A stretch of 64,000 nucleotides of DNA, from the NCBI GenBank assembly GCA_963970005.1, contig CAXAMN010014080.1:62001-126000 (forward strand). The letters run 5' to 3'. Both the position numbers and the translations under genes were made by a program. This stretch comes from Durusdinium trenchii (Eukaryota > Sar > Dinophyceae > Suessiales > Symbiodiniaceae). The notes under the pieces are model-generated. The model saw only the letters and a list, made by a program, of their open reading frames with translations. It was not told where the DNA came from and did no database searches. Shown one piece after another: positions 35,840-47,535 of the stretch. Position 1 is the stretch's first letter. Every line of letters starts with the position of its first letter.

Positions 35840-36279
35840 CAGAGCGCGGAGGCGAACGGCCTGAACCGGCACACTCTGCCGCCCCACACGAGAAAGAAGA
35901 CCGTGAGAACTAGCAACCAAGTCAGCCAAAACATTGGACACCCTAGAGCTGCAAACGCGAGATCGCCAAACGTAAGCAGCTGCAAAAGTATTGCTGTGCT
36001 GAACGAGCGGATTCACGCGGGTAGGTGGACCGTCCCAAGGCTTGCGCTGGCAAGTGTATCTGGAATGCTTTGCCCTTTGAGCAGCGTCTTACAGCTCAAT
36101 CTCAGCTCAATGCAGCCAAAGGCGTGCGATCGCGATCCCGTGCGTTCATCAAACTCGAGGTTGCGATCCCCCAAAAAAGAATCATGCTCCGCAGCGTCTT
36201 CATTGACCTTTTTTCTGGCATGCAAGACTTCGGTACCGTCAGCATGGGAAATAGTTCTTTCGCGTTGCAGCGGTCTCAA
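35840..36279 (-). CDS. Hypothetical membrane protein, two exons
   Basis: About 36,020-36,270 is hydrophilic and coding-like (HARKKVNEDAAEHDSFLGDR). About 35,840-35,985 contains a strong membrane helix (FWLTWLLVLTVFFLVW) followed by arginines. Same strand and close spacing suggest one gene. No family is recognised. Confidence 0.28.
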
Positions 36280-36341
36280 CCAATTCCTATGTACAACAAG
36301 TGTTGGAAGACCTGGGTCGGATACGGAGGTTTCCCTCCCAC

Positions 36342-36396
36342 GTGCTCAGCTCGTGCTCAGCTCGTGCTCAGCTCGTGCTCAGCTCGTGCTCAGCTC
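36342..36396 (+). repeat. 11-bp perfect tandem repeat, five copies
   Basis: GTGCTCAGCTC is repeated five times without a mismatch. The perfect identity implies a very recent expansion. Confidence 0.97.
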
Positions 36397-37699
36397 GGTA
36401 CATTCGTGCCGCTGCTGAAAGCGCATCTGTTCGGCTCACTAGGTTTGTCCGTTCCCTCGAAATAGGGGACCCTGCAGTGGCCGAGAGTGGGATGCAAAAA
36501 ACATGAAAAGCAGTGGCCGGCAGTGCGGCAGTTCGGCTCTGAAATAAGGGCATCTGCACGAGTTAGGCTGTGCTTACCACATGTCAAATCAATCTTCAGA
36601 CACGTGACATGTCAATCATTCTGTCAGCGAAAAAAGAAAAATGTCAGGTTACACCTGCAAATACTCGGTCATCGAATCCCACCCAATGCTCTGCACCTCA
36701 GTGGGCGAAGACGGTGCCGATCGATTCATTGGGCGAAGATTGGGCAATCCAGATTGGACGTCTCTGCGCACGAAGAGATAGCATTGGATCACTCGAATCT
36801 CACATCATCTTTGAGCAGTCTCTAGTCACAGTTTCTGATGACTGACAAAGCGAACTGGGAACTCCCACAGGCTCCGGTGGTGGGGGTGGGAGATCATGCT
36901 TCGCCAACAATTCCTATCAGAAAGAGGTTTGTTTGGTTCTGAGGGAAAACATTCTTGCCCTCCCAAATTCAAATTACAGTAAAGACATATATAGAACACC
37001 ACCACTCTGTCCAACGGAAGTGCAACAAATCGTGCCAACTTCTTCGATTTCGCACAAACATCGACAAATGGACAAAATCATGACAGTAAGGAGCCCTTCA
37101 AAATCTTCAAACTATACTAGCAATCCCCAATCCACTTTAAACACACCATGACACACCATGACGCAGAACGGACACCAAGTCGAGTCGTTTCGAAGCTCGT
37201 CGCCCTCTCCTCGACTCGCAAAGCTCGTTGCTGCAGCATGTCCTGGGTCGCTGCCGTGCCACTGCCGCCGTGCCCTGCTTTGGGACACAGAACTGGAGTC
37301 AGCCCCAATGCATCGCTTGATGACACAAATGCACGAAGACAACTGACGCTAGCTGACAGCCATGGCCGTGGTCGACGAATTCTGCAAACACCTATGCCCA
37401 CTCGTTTAGAAAACGCAGTGAGAAGTGTGAGAAGTGACCCTTATAATCCCTTATAAGTTTAAAGTCGCTTGTCCATCCCGGGATCATGGTTCCTCTGCAC
37501 CCCCGGAGGGAGAACGCTTCCAACGTGAAAACCATCGCGTCTGCTCCCACGGACACGGACTCCCCCCCTCCTTGACCATGGACTGCCAAGCTTGAGGCAC
37601 CACGTGGAACCTGGACGAGACCGAACGAGTTGTTCTTCCACCGGAACCGGACCTGACAGCGCCGAAAGGACAAGAAGAGACCCATCTCGATGGAACAGG

Positions 37700-37976
37700 T
37701 TTGAAACCACCCAGAAGACTGCAGATGGTCCTTTTCTTCATATTTCTTCAACCACGAATCCATTCTAGTTTCAAATACCATGGCCGTTTCTTGGCTCTTT
37801 CCAGAGCCACTTCCATCAAACACCCACCAGCTTTCTTCGCCCCCCACCGGCGGCCCGGCCAGCCGCCCCTTGTGGCCCTTGACGCGGCCTGACGAGTCCA
37901 AGACCATCTTCACTGGACAGCGCCAGGAAGAAGAAGCCCAAGGCCTCAGACCCCACACGCCATCCACCGAAGCCAC
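37700..37976 (-). CDS. Hypothetical exon, unidentified
   Basis: Coding-like sequence (GGEESWWVFDGSGSGKSQET, then a Lys/Glu-rich helix). The GSGSGKS string resembles a P-loop but lacks the glycine at the required spacing, so I do not call it an ATP-binding site. Confidence 0.27.
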
Positions 37977-39249
37977 CGCCGCGACCAGACACCGAGTCGT
38001 CGCCGGTGCGTGCGTGCGTCAGTCCGACGGGTCGAGCGTGAAACGTTTTCTGAGGCACGGACCGCCCAGGATAGGCAGTCGAGCAATCTTCTCACCTCAA
38101 CCGAAACTCCGGCATGTCTTTTTCAAATAAACAACCGTCTCAGAACCTCTTGTATCCGTGAAATAAAAAAAACAGCTTTCATGAGATTCACCTTGGTACT
38201 TCATTTTGGGCTCAAGCCTGGCCAGAGCCCCCAACGCCTCACCGGTGCCATCCGCAAAACGCACACCATCGCGCTGGAACGCAGCTGTGAAGCTCTACAG
38301 CTGTTTGTGAGGCCAGCACCCTTCATTGCCTGGGAAGGAGGCGCAATCAAAGCACGTTTGATGAAGGAGTTGGGTGGGAAGTGAATGTACTAAGAGAGAG
38401 GCAAAACAGCAGGAAAACCACAAAACTCCAAGTAGATACATAGATTCTAAAAAGAATCATAGGACGCACGCTAAAACGGAAGCAGTGCAAACTTGGGGTT
38501 GGTGGCTGATTCCCTCAAGGAGCTGTTCAGAGGCTTGGTCTCGACAAGCTGCTTTAGGAAGATTGTGGTTATCAATTAAGGTCTATTGTGAACTGTGGTC
38601 AAAACCCGTCGTTGCACTGGTTGCGACAGAAACACATGTAGTGAAAATTGAGCCCTTTTCACCCAGCGAGCGTCCTTCCTAACAAAATTTCGCAAACTGG
38701 TCATGGGAGGTTCACTCTTGGCTCATGTCTTCCAGTCGTGAGCTTCCGGCAAAGGCTTCCACGGAAGGTCTCACCTCCTTCGGCAGTTGATCCTGGTCCG
38801 ACCGAACGCTGAAACCGAACCCCACGAGATCGAACGAGAAACCTCTCTGGGTTTGACACCTGTTGTCTCAAAGCAACACGAGTCAACACGAGTCAACGTT
38901 TGCCCCGTTCAAAGAAAGCACAAAACGATTTACTATGATGTACCAAGGGATGAGTGAACAAAAAAAAAGAAGCCTTGCGGGGGTCATTCCAAGCCATTCC
39001 AAGCCAGATCCCTTCGGTTGAAGTTCACAGACCGCACAGACCGCACGGCACCCCCGCGCCTTGAAGCCATCCAACCTCGCTTGCAATTGACGCCACTCAC
39101 TTGGACGATGAGCCCCAGCAGCCGTGGATTTGCAGAGGGCCTCCCAGCATGGAGCGCATGTGTTGGAGGGCTCTCTGGATGATTTATGCTGATTTAATCC
39201 ATTTTTTGGGAGTGCACGGTGCAAACCCTTCAAACAGCTCCTCTGCACC

Positions 39250-39452
39250 GTGATTGGCCAAAACAACAGCTGAATGCAAAATCGTTTTCTCAAGGGCTCA
39301 TTGGTCTCCCAATTGATCCCTCCAAGCTGAAGCTCCAAACTACAGGAACTCAGCTGCCGGGCCTTCCAAACCGTTGAGAGCTCGCTGCTAACTTGATCTT
39401 TCTCCTCCAACTTAGGAGTTGAGGGTGGGTCCAAGAAGTACATGAATATCAT
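39250..39452 (-). CDS. Hypothetical exon, unidentified
   Basis: An ATG-initiated coding-like stretch (PPSTPKLEEKDQVSSELSTV, then SLELQLGGINWETNEPLRKR). Composition and codon use are like proven exons. No domain is recognised. The frame remains open to 38,883, but the lower part looks less like coding sequence. Confidence 0.27.
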
Positions 39453-40282
39453 GAGGAAAGGGTGGAAAACTTGAGCTGCAGCCTATATTTTTTCAATCTG
39501 ACATCTGACAAACTCAACACCTGTACATGAACATTTAAAGCATTTGGACAGAGGGAGGGACCCCGAAATAGTTGGAAAAGTCGATCGCTTCAGGCTTCAG
39601 GGTCGGTATTTACATGCCATGCATGTTCATGAGGAAAAGACTATCGCCGTCCTCGGGCTGCAACCCTTGCCGCGCTTGCCCTGGCGTGTCTGATGCTATC
39701 CAACTGGTCGCAATCACCGCCTCAGAGGCTTATCGCAAGCTAACGCTTCATTGTGACGATGTCCAGTCCGACTTGTTGCTTTGTTCCTTTCTTGCATGGT
39801 GTCTTTTTTGGAAAGGATACTTGCTGCGTTAGACACTTCGGAAAATGCACAACTCAACTTGACATGGCGGCCTTTATGTCTGATCGATGGTCCGTTTTTG
39901 GTTTTCCTGGCCTTCTTTGGGCTGGGAGTTCTTATGCTTCCAGCCATGGCCTAACCTTGGCCTCCCAATCTTTGTGGGAGCTCAGCCAGGGCTTCGTGCA
40001 TCCGATGGTGTTCGTTTCGCAGCCTAGGCCGACCCCGGGAGCAAAGGCGGAGGAAACAGGTGAAGATCTGGTTGCCAAGTGGCCAAGTCAGGAGGAATTG
40101 GAGAAATGAAGGATTCACAAACCTTTGCCAGCGCCAAGTGGTAGGACAGAAAAGAGAAGTCGATCACATCACTTCCATACCTTGGATGTCTAAGAGTTAA
40201 ACATCAGTCGACTGCCGATGTTCCAAGCTCTCATGGTTGCCTATCACGCCAAGCCAGTGTCTCATGTTTGGGCTCTACCGGG

Positions 40283-40477
40283 TTACGGATCGCTGATATA
40301 GACACAGACATCCAAGAGGGACTGAAAGGTGGCAGGGACGATGACCGTTTGAGCCACCTGGGCCACCAGCAAGGCATAGTGACCCAACACCAAGGCAGCT
40401 GCACCGGTATAGCCACACCCAAGACCCATGATGGCATGGCTGCACTGCACCATGACCGAGATCCTTAGCGAAAACAT
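40283..40477 (-). CDS. Hypothetical membrane exon
   Basis: Two hydrophobic helices (HAIMGLGCGYTGAAALVLGH and LLVAQVAQTVIVPATF) in one open frame suggest an exon of a transporter or other polytopic protein. A plus-strand coding-like stretch lies nearby at 40,800-41,021 (VYVEGIWWGPVGGGYHIP). I cannot name either. Confidence 0.25.
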   Translation of the reverse strand: MFSLRISVMVQCSHAIMGLGCGYTGAAALVLGHYALLVAQVAQTVIVPATFQSLLDVCVYISDP

Positions 40478-41281
40478 ATCTTTTTGGGGGGTCTCATGAA
40501 TTCTGCAAAGTGACTACAATAAGAAAATCATGTCTGTTTGCACGGCCAGCTAAACAATTTGAATGTATCACAGGAAGTTCGCCCATCAAAACCGTGTAAG
40601 AGTCGACAGCCAAGGATCAATTGGACATAGGTGTACCTCAACGGTTGAGGCGGGTCCCTCCGTCTCTGGTTCTTCGACAGATCAAAAGTCTTCACCAACA
40701 TGCATTCGCCAGCGTATGAGTTTTACGCTCGTCCGTCTTGACCGAGGAACTGGGTGTGGGTCAAACACATTGCTGTTATCAATGACCTCCGTTAGTAGCC
40801 GTAAGTATTTCCCCAAACAGCATTATCGGATCTTGACACCATCCACGAGGGCTGTAAAAAACATGTGCTCCTTTGGAATTTTGGGGCGCCTCTTGATTGG
40901 ACGCAAGGTGTATGTTGAGGGAATCTGGTGGGGCCCGGTGGGAGGAGGATACCACATTCCAGCCACATCCAGACTTGAAGAGCTACGGCAGTTGCGTGCC
41001 CAGTTGTGTGCGAATCGCTGAGATGGCAGCTCGACCATTGCAGCACCTCAAGCAAACGACTTGACTCTTTCAGTCCGAACATCCGAAAAGGTACCAGGTA
41101 CTAACGTTGCATGATGTTGATGGTTTGGACGTTGATGCTTTGGATGTTGATGGTTTGCTCTCAAGAGTTTGTCTCTGCTTTTTTCTTGGTATCGCATCTC
41201 TCTGTGTCAGCTGCGCTGGGGATGCACGCGATGCGAAAGAACAAAATGAAAGGACCTAAACTGAGAACCCCAAAACACAAA

Positions 41282-41300
41282 CTCTCTCTCTCTCTCTCTC
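41282..41300 (+). repeat. (CT)n microsatellite
   Basis: A CT tract ending CTCTCGC, as at 13,773 and 56,191. Confidence 0.9.
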
Positions 41301-42199
41301 GCATGGAGCCAAGCCGAGAACTTCGAACCCCTCTTTCTCTGATTCACCTTTTTTGACTATTGGAAGACTTGCAGGTTTTTGCGGGGTTTTCTACCAGTCC
41401 AACATGGTGGAATTGAAGTCCTTTTGATGCTGGGGGAGTGTAGGGAGCCAACGGGGCAAACCTTGCTCGTGACCAGGGGCGTTGCCATCAATGACATCGC
41501 AAAAAATCAGAAACCATTGCTCTGAGTTACCGTGACGTGCCCAGCGTTTCTGTGGGCGTGATTTTCTTCTTCGTCGGAGTCGACGACCAAGCCGCAGTTC
41601 CGACGAAAGTTGGCAGCGACAGAGAAGGACAAGCCGTGACGAAACATGTCGGGTTTGTGTATGGCAGACAGGAACGCTGCCACGCACAAGGGCAAAAACA
41701 TCTATCATTGTGGTACGTATGTTTGAACGCCCGAATTTCAAGTTTTGCTGTGATGGTTTGATAGATGCAGTACAGGCGTTCTTCTGTTGAGCGCGTGCTT
41801 GAGGGGCCTCTTGATTGGCTTAGTGCGCATTTGGTTGTGTATGCAGTTGACATTCATCTGCACTGGGAGATCACCTCCATGAGCCAGGGTCTTGTCACTG
41901 TGTGGCGCCCCTACCGCATCAGTGCAGTCCTCCTAGTTGCCAAGTTCTGGACATTGCCAATCCTGTTCCGGAGTTGGTATCATGTGTGATGATGAAGCCT
42001 TCCCATGGACCACCTGCGTAGATCGCACCATTTTTGCTGCTCTGGTTTTTACCACAGAACAGGGTAGGGAAAGAGAGACCGTTGAGGACGGTCCAACACG
42101 ACGATCTTGGCGCGCTCCTTGCGGCCAATTTTGATTGAATGCTTTCGGGTCACCGACTTGGAGCATGATGCTCGTAGAAATATCCTGCTGCGACACGTG

Positions 42200-42860
42200 T
42201 CAGCAACCTTCTGGAATGTAACTTTAAAAATTAAACAAAATGTCAACCGAATGTTATGAACTTGAGCAGTTGAACTAATTCCGGAAAGAAGAACTATTTG
42301 ATAAGTAAACAAGAGTAAAAAAAACATGATAATTAATTGGCCCGGAAAGTTCGGAATTCCAACTAAATTTTTAAAACAACGGTAATAATCGTATTTTTGA
42401 CATGTTTGATTCCAGGAATCCCGCTAAGAAACATTGCTATAACTATTACTAAACAAAAGCTTCAAACAAGACCATTAACAATTGTTTGTTTAATTCCGCA
42501 AAGAGAATTCGTAAAATGATTAACAATAAAAGTGCCTGGAAAGCTCGGAATTCACAACAATCAGTGAAATTAATAAGATTCGTAATTTGGTGATAGAAAA
42601 TTGTTGACTTTGATAACTTTATTTATTCCGCAAAGGTAGTTAATGAAATGAATGCATTAAATTGGCCTGGTAAGCTCGCAACTCCTAATCAATAGCAAAA
42701 ACAATAAATTTAGTATTTGCTTGACTGAAAATGATTGGTTTTTAACTCCGGAAAGAGAAAGCGATTCTAATAGTTTTTAAAAATGTGTAATTAGCCTGGG
42801 AAGCTCCGAATTCGAATATAATGAGATTATCAAGTATATTTCTAAACATGTTTAAACTAT
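42200..42860. repeat. AT-rich island with recurring two-box pattern
   Basis: This stretch is far more AT-rich than its surroundings, and no frame is open. Two short GC-containing boxes recur in alternation. Box A (aattccggaaagag-like) is at about 42,279, 42,417 (weak), 42,491, 42,624 and 42,744. Box B (ttggcctggaaagctcggaattc-like) is at about 42,337, 42,532, 42,662 and 42,791. Box A precedes box B by 38-58 bp, and B boxes are about 130, 130 and 195 bp apart. The spacers are unrelated AT sequence. It abuts the retrotransposon remnant. Origin unknown. Confidence 0.8.
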
Positions 42861-43019
42861 TAAGTTGGCGTTGCATTTTCTAACAATGACTTTTTTGAAG
42901 GATAAGTGTTCGAGTTGAAAGCTTCCAAATCTTTTCGTCAATTTTGCAAGATCCTCGTAAGACTGCCTCGTCCTGTTGATACTTTGCAACAGAAACTTGT
43001 AAGACCTGTTGTGCTCACC

Positions 43020-44024
43020 CTCTTTTGCACGATCAAACAAATCAATGTGACTCATACCTCAGAATTGAACTGGTTCGAATCTGTCTCAACAGGATGTCCC
43101 GTAACACATTCTCATGAAGTGGTTCGGGCATACCATCAACACGGAGTTGAACAATCTTTTCATCCAGTCTCACCAAAATGGGAGTGCCATTTGCTGGCCA
43201 CGCAAAGCTGTACTAAGGCACTTGATACCAACGGACAATACAGCTGGACACTCATCTAGCAAAAATATGGCGTACATGGTTCGAGCAGTTGCTTCATCTG
43301 CAGTGATCAGGCTGATTGCATGAGGTGCCTTACAAGGATTCTCAGCATCCATGACCTTTCTGCTAAGGAGATCTTGTTCACTCCCTGAGTCAACCAACCA
43401 TGAAAACTTTCCCTCCCTTGGGCCTTGGGGCCGGACTTGCCACAAGCGGCGGGACTGCCGTTGGGCAAGGTTTCAAATGAATCAGGCCCCTGCAAGCACG
43501 GCGCGTGAGCGATGGTTCAAGGCACTTGAAATGGCACGAAGGCTCATTAGGGCTCTCAAACTTACGAACAATCTCAGCCAATTGCCTTGCTCTGACTTTT
43601 GCCAGATTGGCTGCTTTCGGATCGCTCGTGGCATAGTGCAGCTTATGCTTGCGAGGCTCCTTGATCATCTTGCAATGCTCCCCTCGAGCGGGGATCGTGT
43701 GGACTTCAGGCTTCCTATAGTGAATCTGACCTTTCGGCTAGATGATTTGGATCTACCACGCATCGGAGGCAAACAAGGCTTCTTAAGACATGATGGACTT
43801 GGCAAATCGGCTGCCAGACAGGCAAAGCGATTGCGAAGGCACACAGCAGCATTCTTGGAGTCCCCTTTCTTTTCCTTTCCGGGTTTAGGGGAATCCTTTC
43901 TGGCCTTGGTCTTTGCGGCCGGAGCTGCTTTGTCACCATGCTTGAAGAAACACACGTCACCCCGTCTGCATGTTCCCTGTTGGTCATACCGACGTGGAGT
44001 CTTAGCCATTTCTTCTTTGGTCAT
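43020..44024 (-). mobile_element. Ty1/copia-type retrotransposon remnant (gag zinc finger and protease)
   Basis: The minus strand first encodes a basic region with the zinc-knuckle-like GTCRRGDVCFFKHG (C-x5-C-x3-H; the first Cys of a CCCH finger is missing). Then comes a retropepsin-like segment with LVDSGSEQDL at about 43,420, and VLSVGIKCL and FAWPANGTP further on, the order I know from dinoflagellate copia polyproteins. The coding frame shifts at least twice: at 43,665-43,668, where stop and ATG overlap as ATGA, and again before the protease; a third shift follows CLST near 43,210. No integrase or reverse transcriptase was found, nor LTRs. A dead 5' fragment is likely. Confidence 0.75.
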
Positions 44025-44559
44025 CTTCTTTCTCTCTCTATCTTCACTCTTGTCTCTCTGCTCCTTCTTCTCTTTGGATGGCTGGCGCCTTCTAGATGGA
44101 TCACGTTTACTGTAGTGAAGGGCTGAAACAGCTCACCCTTTCAGGACTTTCCCTGCCCTTCTCCTGAAGTATCTAGAGTGAAAACAACGGAGTTGTTTTT
44201 TAGTTCTCTAGGAAAGTGTTCCGGTAGCGAACGCTGATGCTTAGTGACTTGCTTAGTGCTATTAGGCAACTGCTTCAACTCTCCCGACGCTGTGAACTTG
44301 CCAGGAAAAACGGTTGACCCAAGGTGCTAAGAGCTCATGTCCATTCATTGACAGTATATCGGCAAATGAATTGTTCTTGGGGTAGACTGCGTAGATAGAA
44401 AAGGCTTGTGCGGATCAAAGTGAGGGTGGGTGCTTTTCAGTCAGAGCCTCCACTTTGTGGGCGCCCACCCTCAATCTCATGTGAAATGAATTGCTACACA
44501 GGCAAACTCGTCACTGCAACCCCAAACATACATTGTTCGCTCTATCTCAAAGACAATTC

Positions 44560-46800
44560 GATCTACTACGCAGTATCGATAAAGTCTGTTGAAAGTGCAA
44601 GCAGCCCTCACTGCGGGAGTCGTCAGACCCCTGCACCCCTTTCAAGCGGTCAGAGGGGACCCTCAACAAAGCCAGAAAGCCTTCCTCTAGCATCATAGCT
44701 GCGTCGGAATTGTGTTGGGTCATATCGCACAACACTTCGTGACTCATTGATCTTGACGGGAAATCAGCACTGTTTGCTTCGCACCAGGTCTTCCAGTTGA
44801 ACAAAGCTTCACATTGCAAGAGAGCCGTGATCAAAAAACACGTGTTATGTTACCTCTGTCAATTTGGCAAGGAGGGAAAAGATGCAACACAATGGATGGG
44901 CTTGAAGCGCATTGCAACAGGGCCTCACCTGAACCCACCAGGTCTGAGGTTTTACCACCACAACGCCGTTTGCAGTCATGGCACCGCTTCTGAATCTTGT
45001 AAGCCTTTTTTTCATCCAGCCACGTTGTGACATAGAAGCCAATCCAAAGCCAAACAGTCTGAGCCTTCCTTGGTCTTAACTTCCCGTGGCAATCCGATTG
45101 GAGAGCAATCTGTGGGGTCAAAACGAGCTCGCAAGAGAAATGCAATGAAGTGTCTGAGCTCTGTCAGCAAGATATGGAATCTCTTGTTCTTTGAGGAGCC
45201 CCATCCGCACCAGTCCAGAGTAGGGTCCTGGGGCAAGTCTTGCAAAGCAAAGTGATGGAGTGCTCCAAATGCAAAGCAACCGAAGCGGCGCTCCTGCCCC
45301 TTGGTTGGCCTGGATGGGAGTGACTTAGCGCTTGATAACTCCGAAAGTGAAGAAGCAGCAAACTCGATGCTCCCTCGCATCTTGCACAACATTGTGCTGA
45401 CAAGGTCATACAGCATGCTCCCCTGCCGCGCCTCGGGGTTCTCGAAAGTCCCACGGCATTCATCCTCGCCAAATCGAGTGGTAGACGATTGAAAGAAAGA
45501 AGCAAGAAATGGAGACGGGATGACACAGCTCAGCTGAGTGCAAACCAAGATTCAAATAGGAGGGCCTGGGACAGGAGTCCAAGCCGTGCCACACACTGAA
45601 GCTGCTCCTGGAAGCGAAACAACACCACTTGGTCTAACACACCACAAATGCATCATGCAGTAATGTCCTGTGACGCTCCAGCTGCTGCCAGCAGCAGCAG
45701 GATATCCAAAACCTCAGCTTGATATCCAAAACACAGGGCAGGAGCATTGGAGAGAAGGGTTTTTTTCAACTCCGACTCATTGACTCCGCTTTTCGTCAAC
45801 TCAAAGGACTGAGATTTGGATTTCTTGTCTCGCCCTCCTTGCTGCTCAGTGGCCGCGCCATGCAAACTTCTTAAGAATTCCCTGCCATCGAAGGTATGTC
45901 GACTCAAGAACTCAACTCTCCCCACGTCAAACAGATCAATGCAGCGTGCGGTGTTTGGCCTGTGATTCCACCACCTAGAAAGGTTCAACTGCACGAAGAA
46001 GCCCATAATGAATGTCACCTTGCGTTCAGTCTGGGAGTGCGGGCTGAACATGGCAAGTCCTTCAAAGAGTATCGACCAAAGTGGCAATAAGAAGGATACG
46101 CTGTTGTAAAGCTTCCATCGCAGTGGTATCCATTTTTGATTCGTCATTGGCCCAAGCTACAAGCCTCAGTCGTTCAGGCGAGGAAAAGTGAGGCAAGCCA
46201 CACCTGAAAGGAATGGAGGAGAAAACCGTCCACGTTGTCCAATTCTGATGACATCCAAACATTTCCAAATCAGCAAGTAGGCCTATTCCAGGACCTATGT
46301 TTTCAACCTAGCAAACCAGGCTGACACAGGAATCTCCTCCTGATGATGTTCAGCATTTTGGCATTGATCGAGACCCTACGTGGAGGGTAACGCGTGAACA
46401 GCGCGTTCGTTCATTGGACGCCGATGCCACTTAAACAAAAAAAACAGTGTCGAAGAGAGACACCACTCTAAGTTCCAAAGAGATACTCACAATGCTTCCA
46501 CCAATTCTGACCCTTTGTACCACTGAACTAACCAAGATAACCAAGAAACCCACCGGTTGCCAGTGCCAGGGTCAGCGTCAACCCAATGCACGTTGTCAGT
46601 GACCATGAGATGCGACAAATGCCGGCGCGAGTAAACAATCCAAGAAGCCTTGGTGGGCAAAATGTTTTCCAGGAGACTATGGTGATCTTTCTCCAAAGCA
46701 CAAGACTCTTCACAAAACGGCCTGCCGATTTCGTTCTGAGTATGCATGAACTTTGCTGCTTTGGAACCCACCCCACCGACATACTGCGTCGAAGTCATAG
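44560..46800 (-). CDS. Probable membrane protein with bestrophin-like RWW motif
   Basis: Several minus-strand stretches look coding: about 46,560-46,786 (SLLENILPTKASWIVYSRRH), 46,100-46,250, 45,653 to about 46,110, 45,060-45,510 and 44,560-44,800. The fourth from the right end, at about 46,000, reads ERKVTFIMGFFVQLNLSRWW, which resembles the conserved FVLGFYV...RWW helix end of bestrophin chloride channels. Downstream parts (DLFDVGRVEFLSR, HILLTELRHFIAFLL) are not typical of that family. I cannot confirm joins or one transcript. Bestrophin-like is the best guess, but an unrelated membrane protein is possible. Confidence 0.32.
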
Positions 46801-46865
46801 CTCACGATCTTGCACTTGCGGTCACCTCAGTGGAATCTAACGCGCAGAGTTGTGGCAGCTTGCTA

Positions 46866-46968
46866 TTCCACCGCAACTAGGTTGGAGGACCATGGCTATT
46901 AGGTTGGAGGCCATTCCTATTAGGTTGGAGTCATCGCTCTTAGGTTGGAGGGCATCGCTCTTAGCAGG
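46866..46968 (+). repeat. Interspersed repeat family 2, copy B
   Basis: Four tandem units of about 24 bp with the core ctattaggttggag and gccat/gcatcgctcttag. Homologous to 2,349-2,411, 44 kb away and in the same orientation. Confidence 0.75.
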
Positions 46969-47301
46969 CCCTCGCTTGTTCCTATATAAGTAGTTTTAGG
47001 CAAAAACCTCTCCGACCCATATGACTCACGTGTGATGGCTTGAGCAGCTGGCGTTGATCCCCATGTTCGTTGTTGTGAACGAACGTGCTGAACATACCTC
47101 CGCCAGGACTTGGATGGAGACACAAAACGGACGAACCGCCCACGAAGAAGCCACTGATCTGTTACTCTCTGTTACTCTTGCAACTCATCCTGCAGTCGTT
47201 CTGAAAAGAGTCGCTGTAAAATTAGGGTAGATCATGGTAGATCTTGCAGTAATCACCAGTCTCATTCCTCAGTCATTCTTGTCATGTCTGTGACGCGACG
47301 C

Positions 47302-47535
47302 TCAGCGCCTTCCGAGTGCCTCAGCGGCCCCATCCACAGCCTCGGCGCCTGGAAAGAACGGCCGCTGGACAGGGCGACTTGAAAACGGGTTCTCCACGGG
47401 CGTTGCACCGAGTTTCACCGGTGTTTCCCCGGCGGATCCTTCCGTCACCGGTGCTCCGAACGCTCCGAACGCTAGGTAAGAAGGACCGGTCATGGCCTGA
47501 TCGGCCATACCTGCACTGGCGCTCTCATCTGCCAC
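47302..47535 (-). CDS. Hypothetical ORF, possible retroelement gag leader
   Basis: A 77-codon open stretch rich in Gly, Ala and Pro with VENPFSSRPVQRPFFPGAEA. The NPF.S.R segment reminds me of the start of dinoflagellate copia gag proteins, where a similar NPFW/NPFH sequence is common. On that evidence alone this could be a second retroelement trace or an unrelated exon. Confidence 0.25.
   Translation of the reverse strand: MADESASAGMADQAMTGPSYLAFGAFGAPVTEGSAGETPVKLGATPVENPFSSRPVQRPFFPGAEAVDGAAEALGRR

Noticed and set aside
37840-37880. GSGSGKS read as a Walker A ATP-binding loop
   Set aside because: The glycine required five positions before GK is an aspartate, and no Walker B or other ATPase motif follows.
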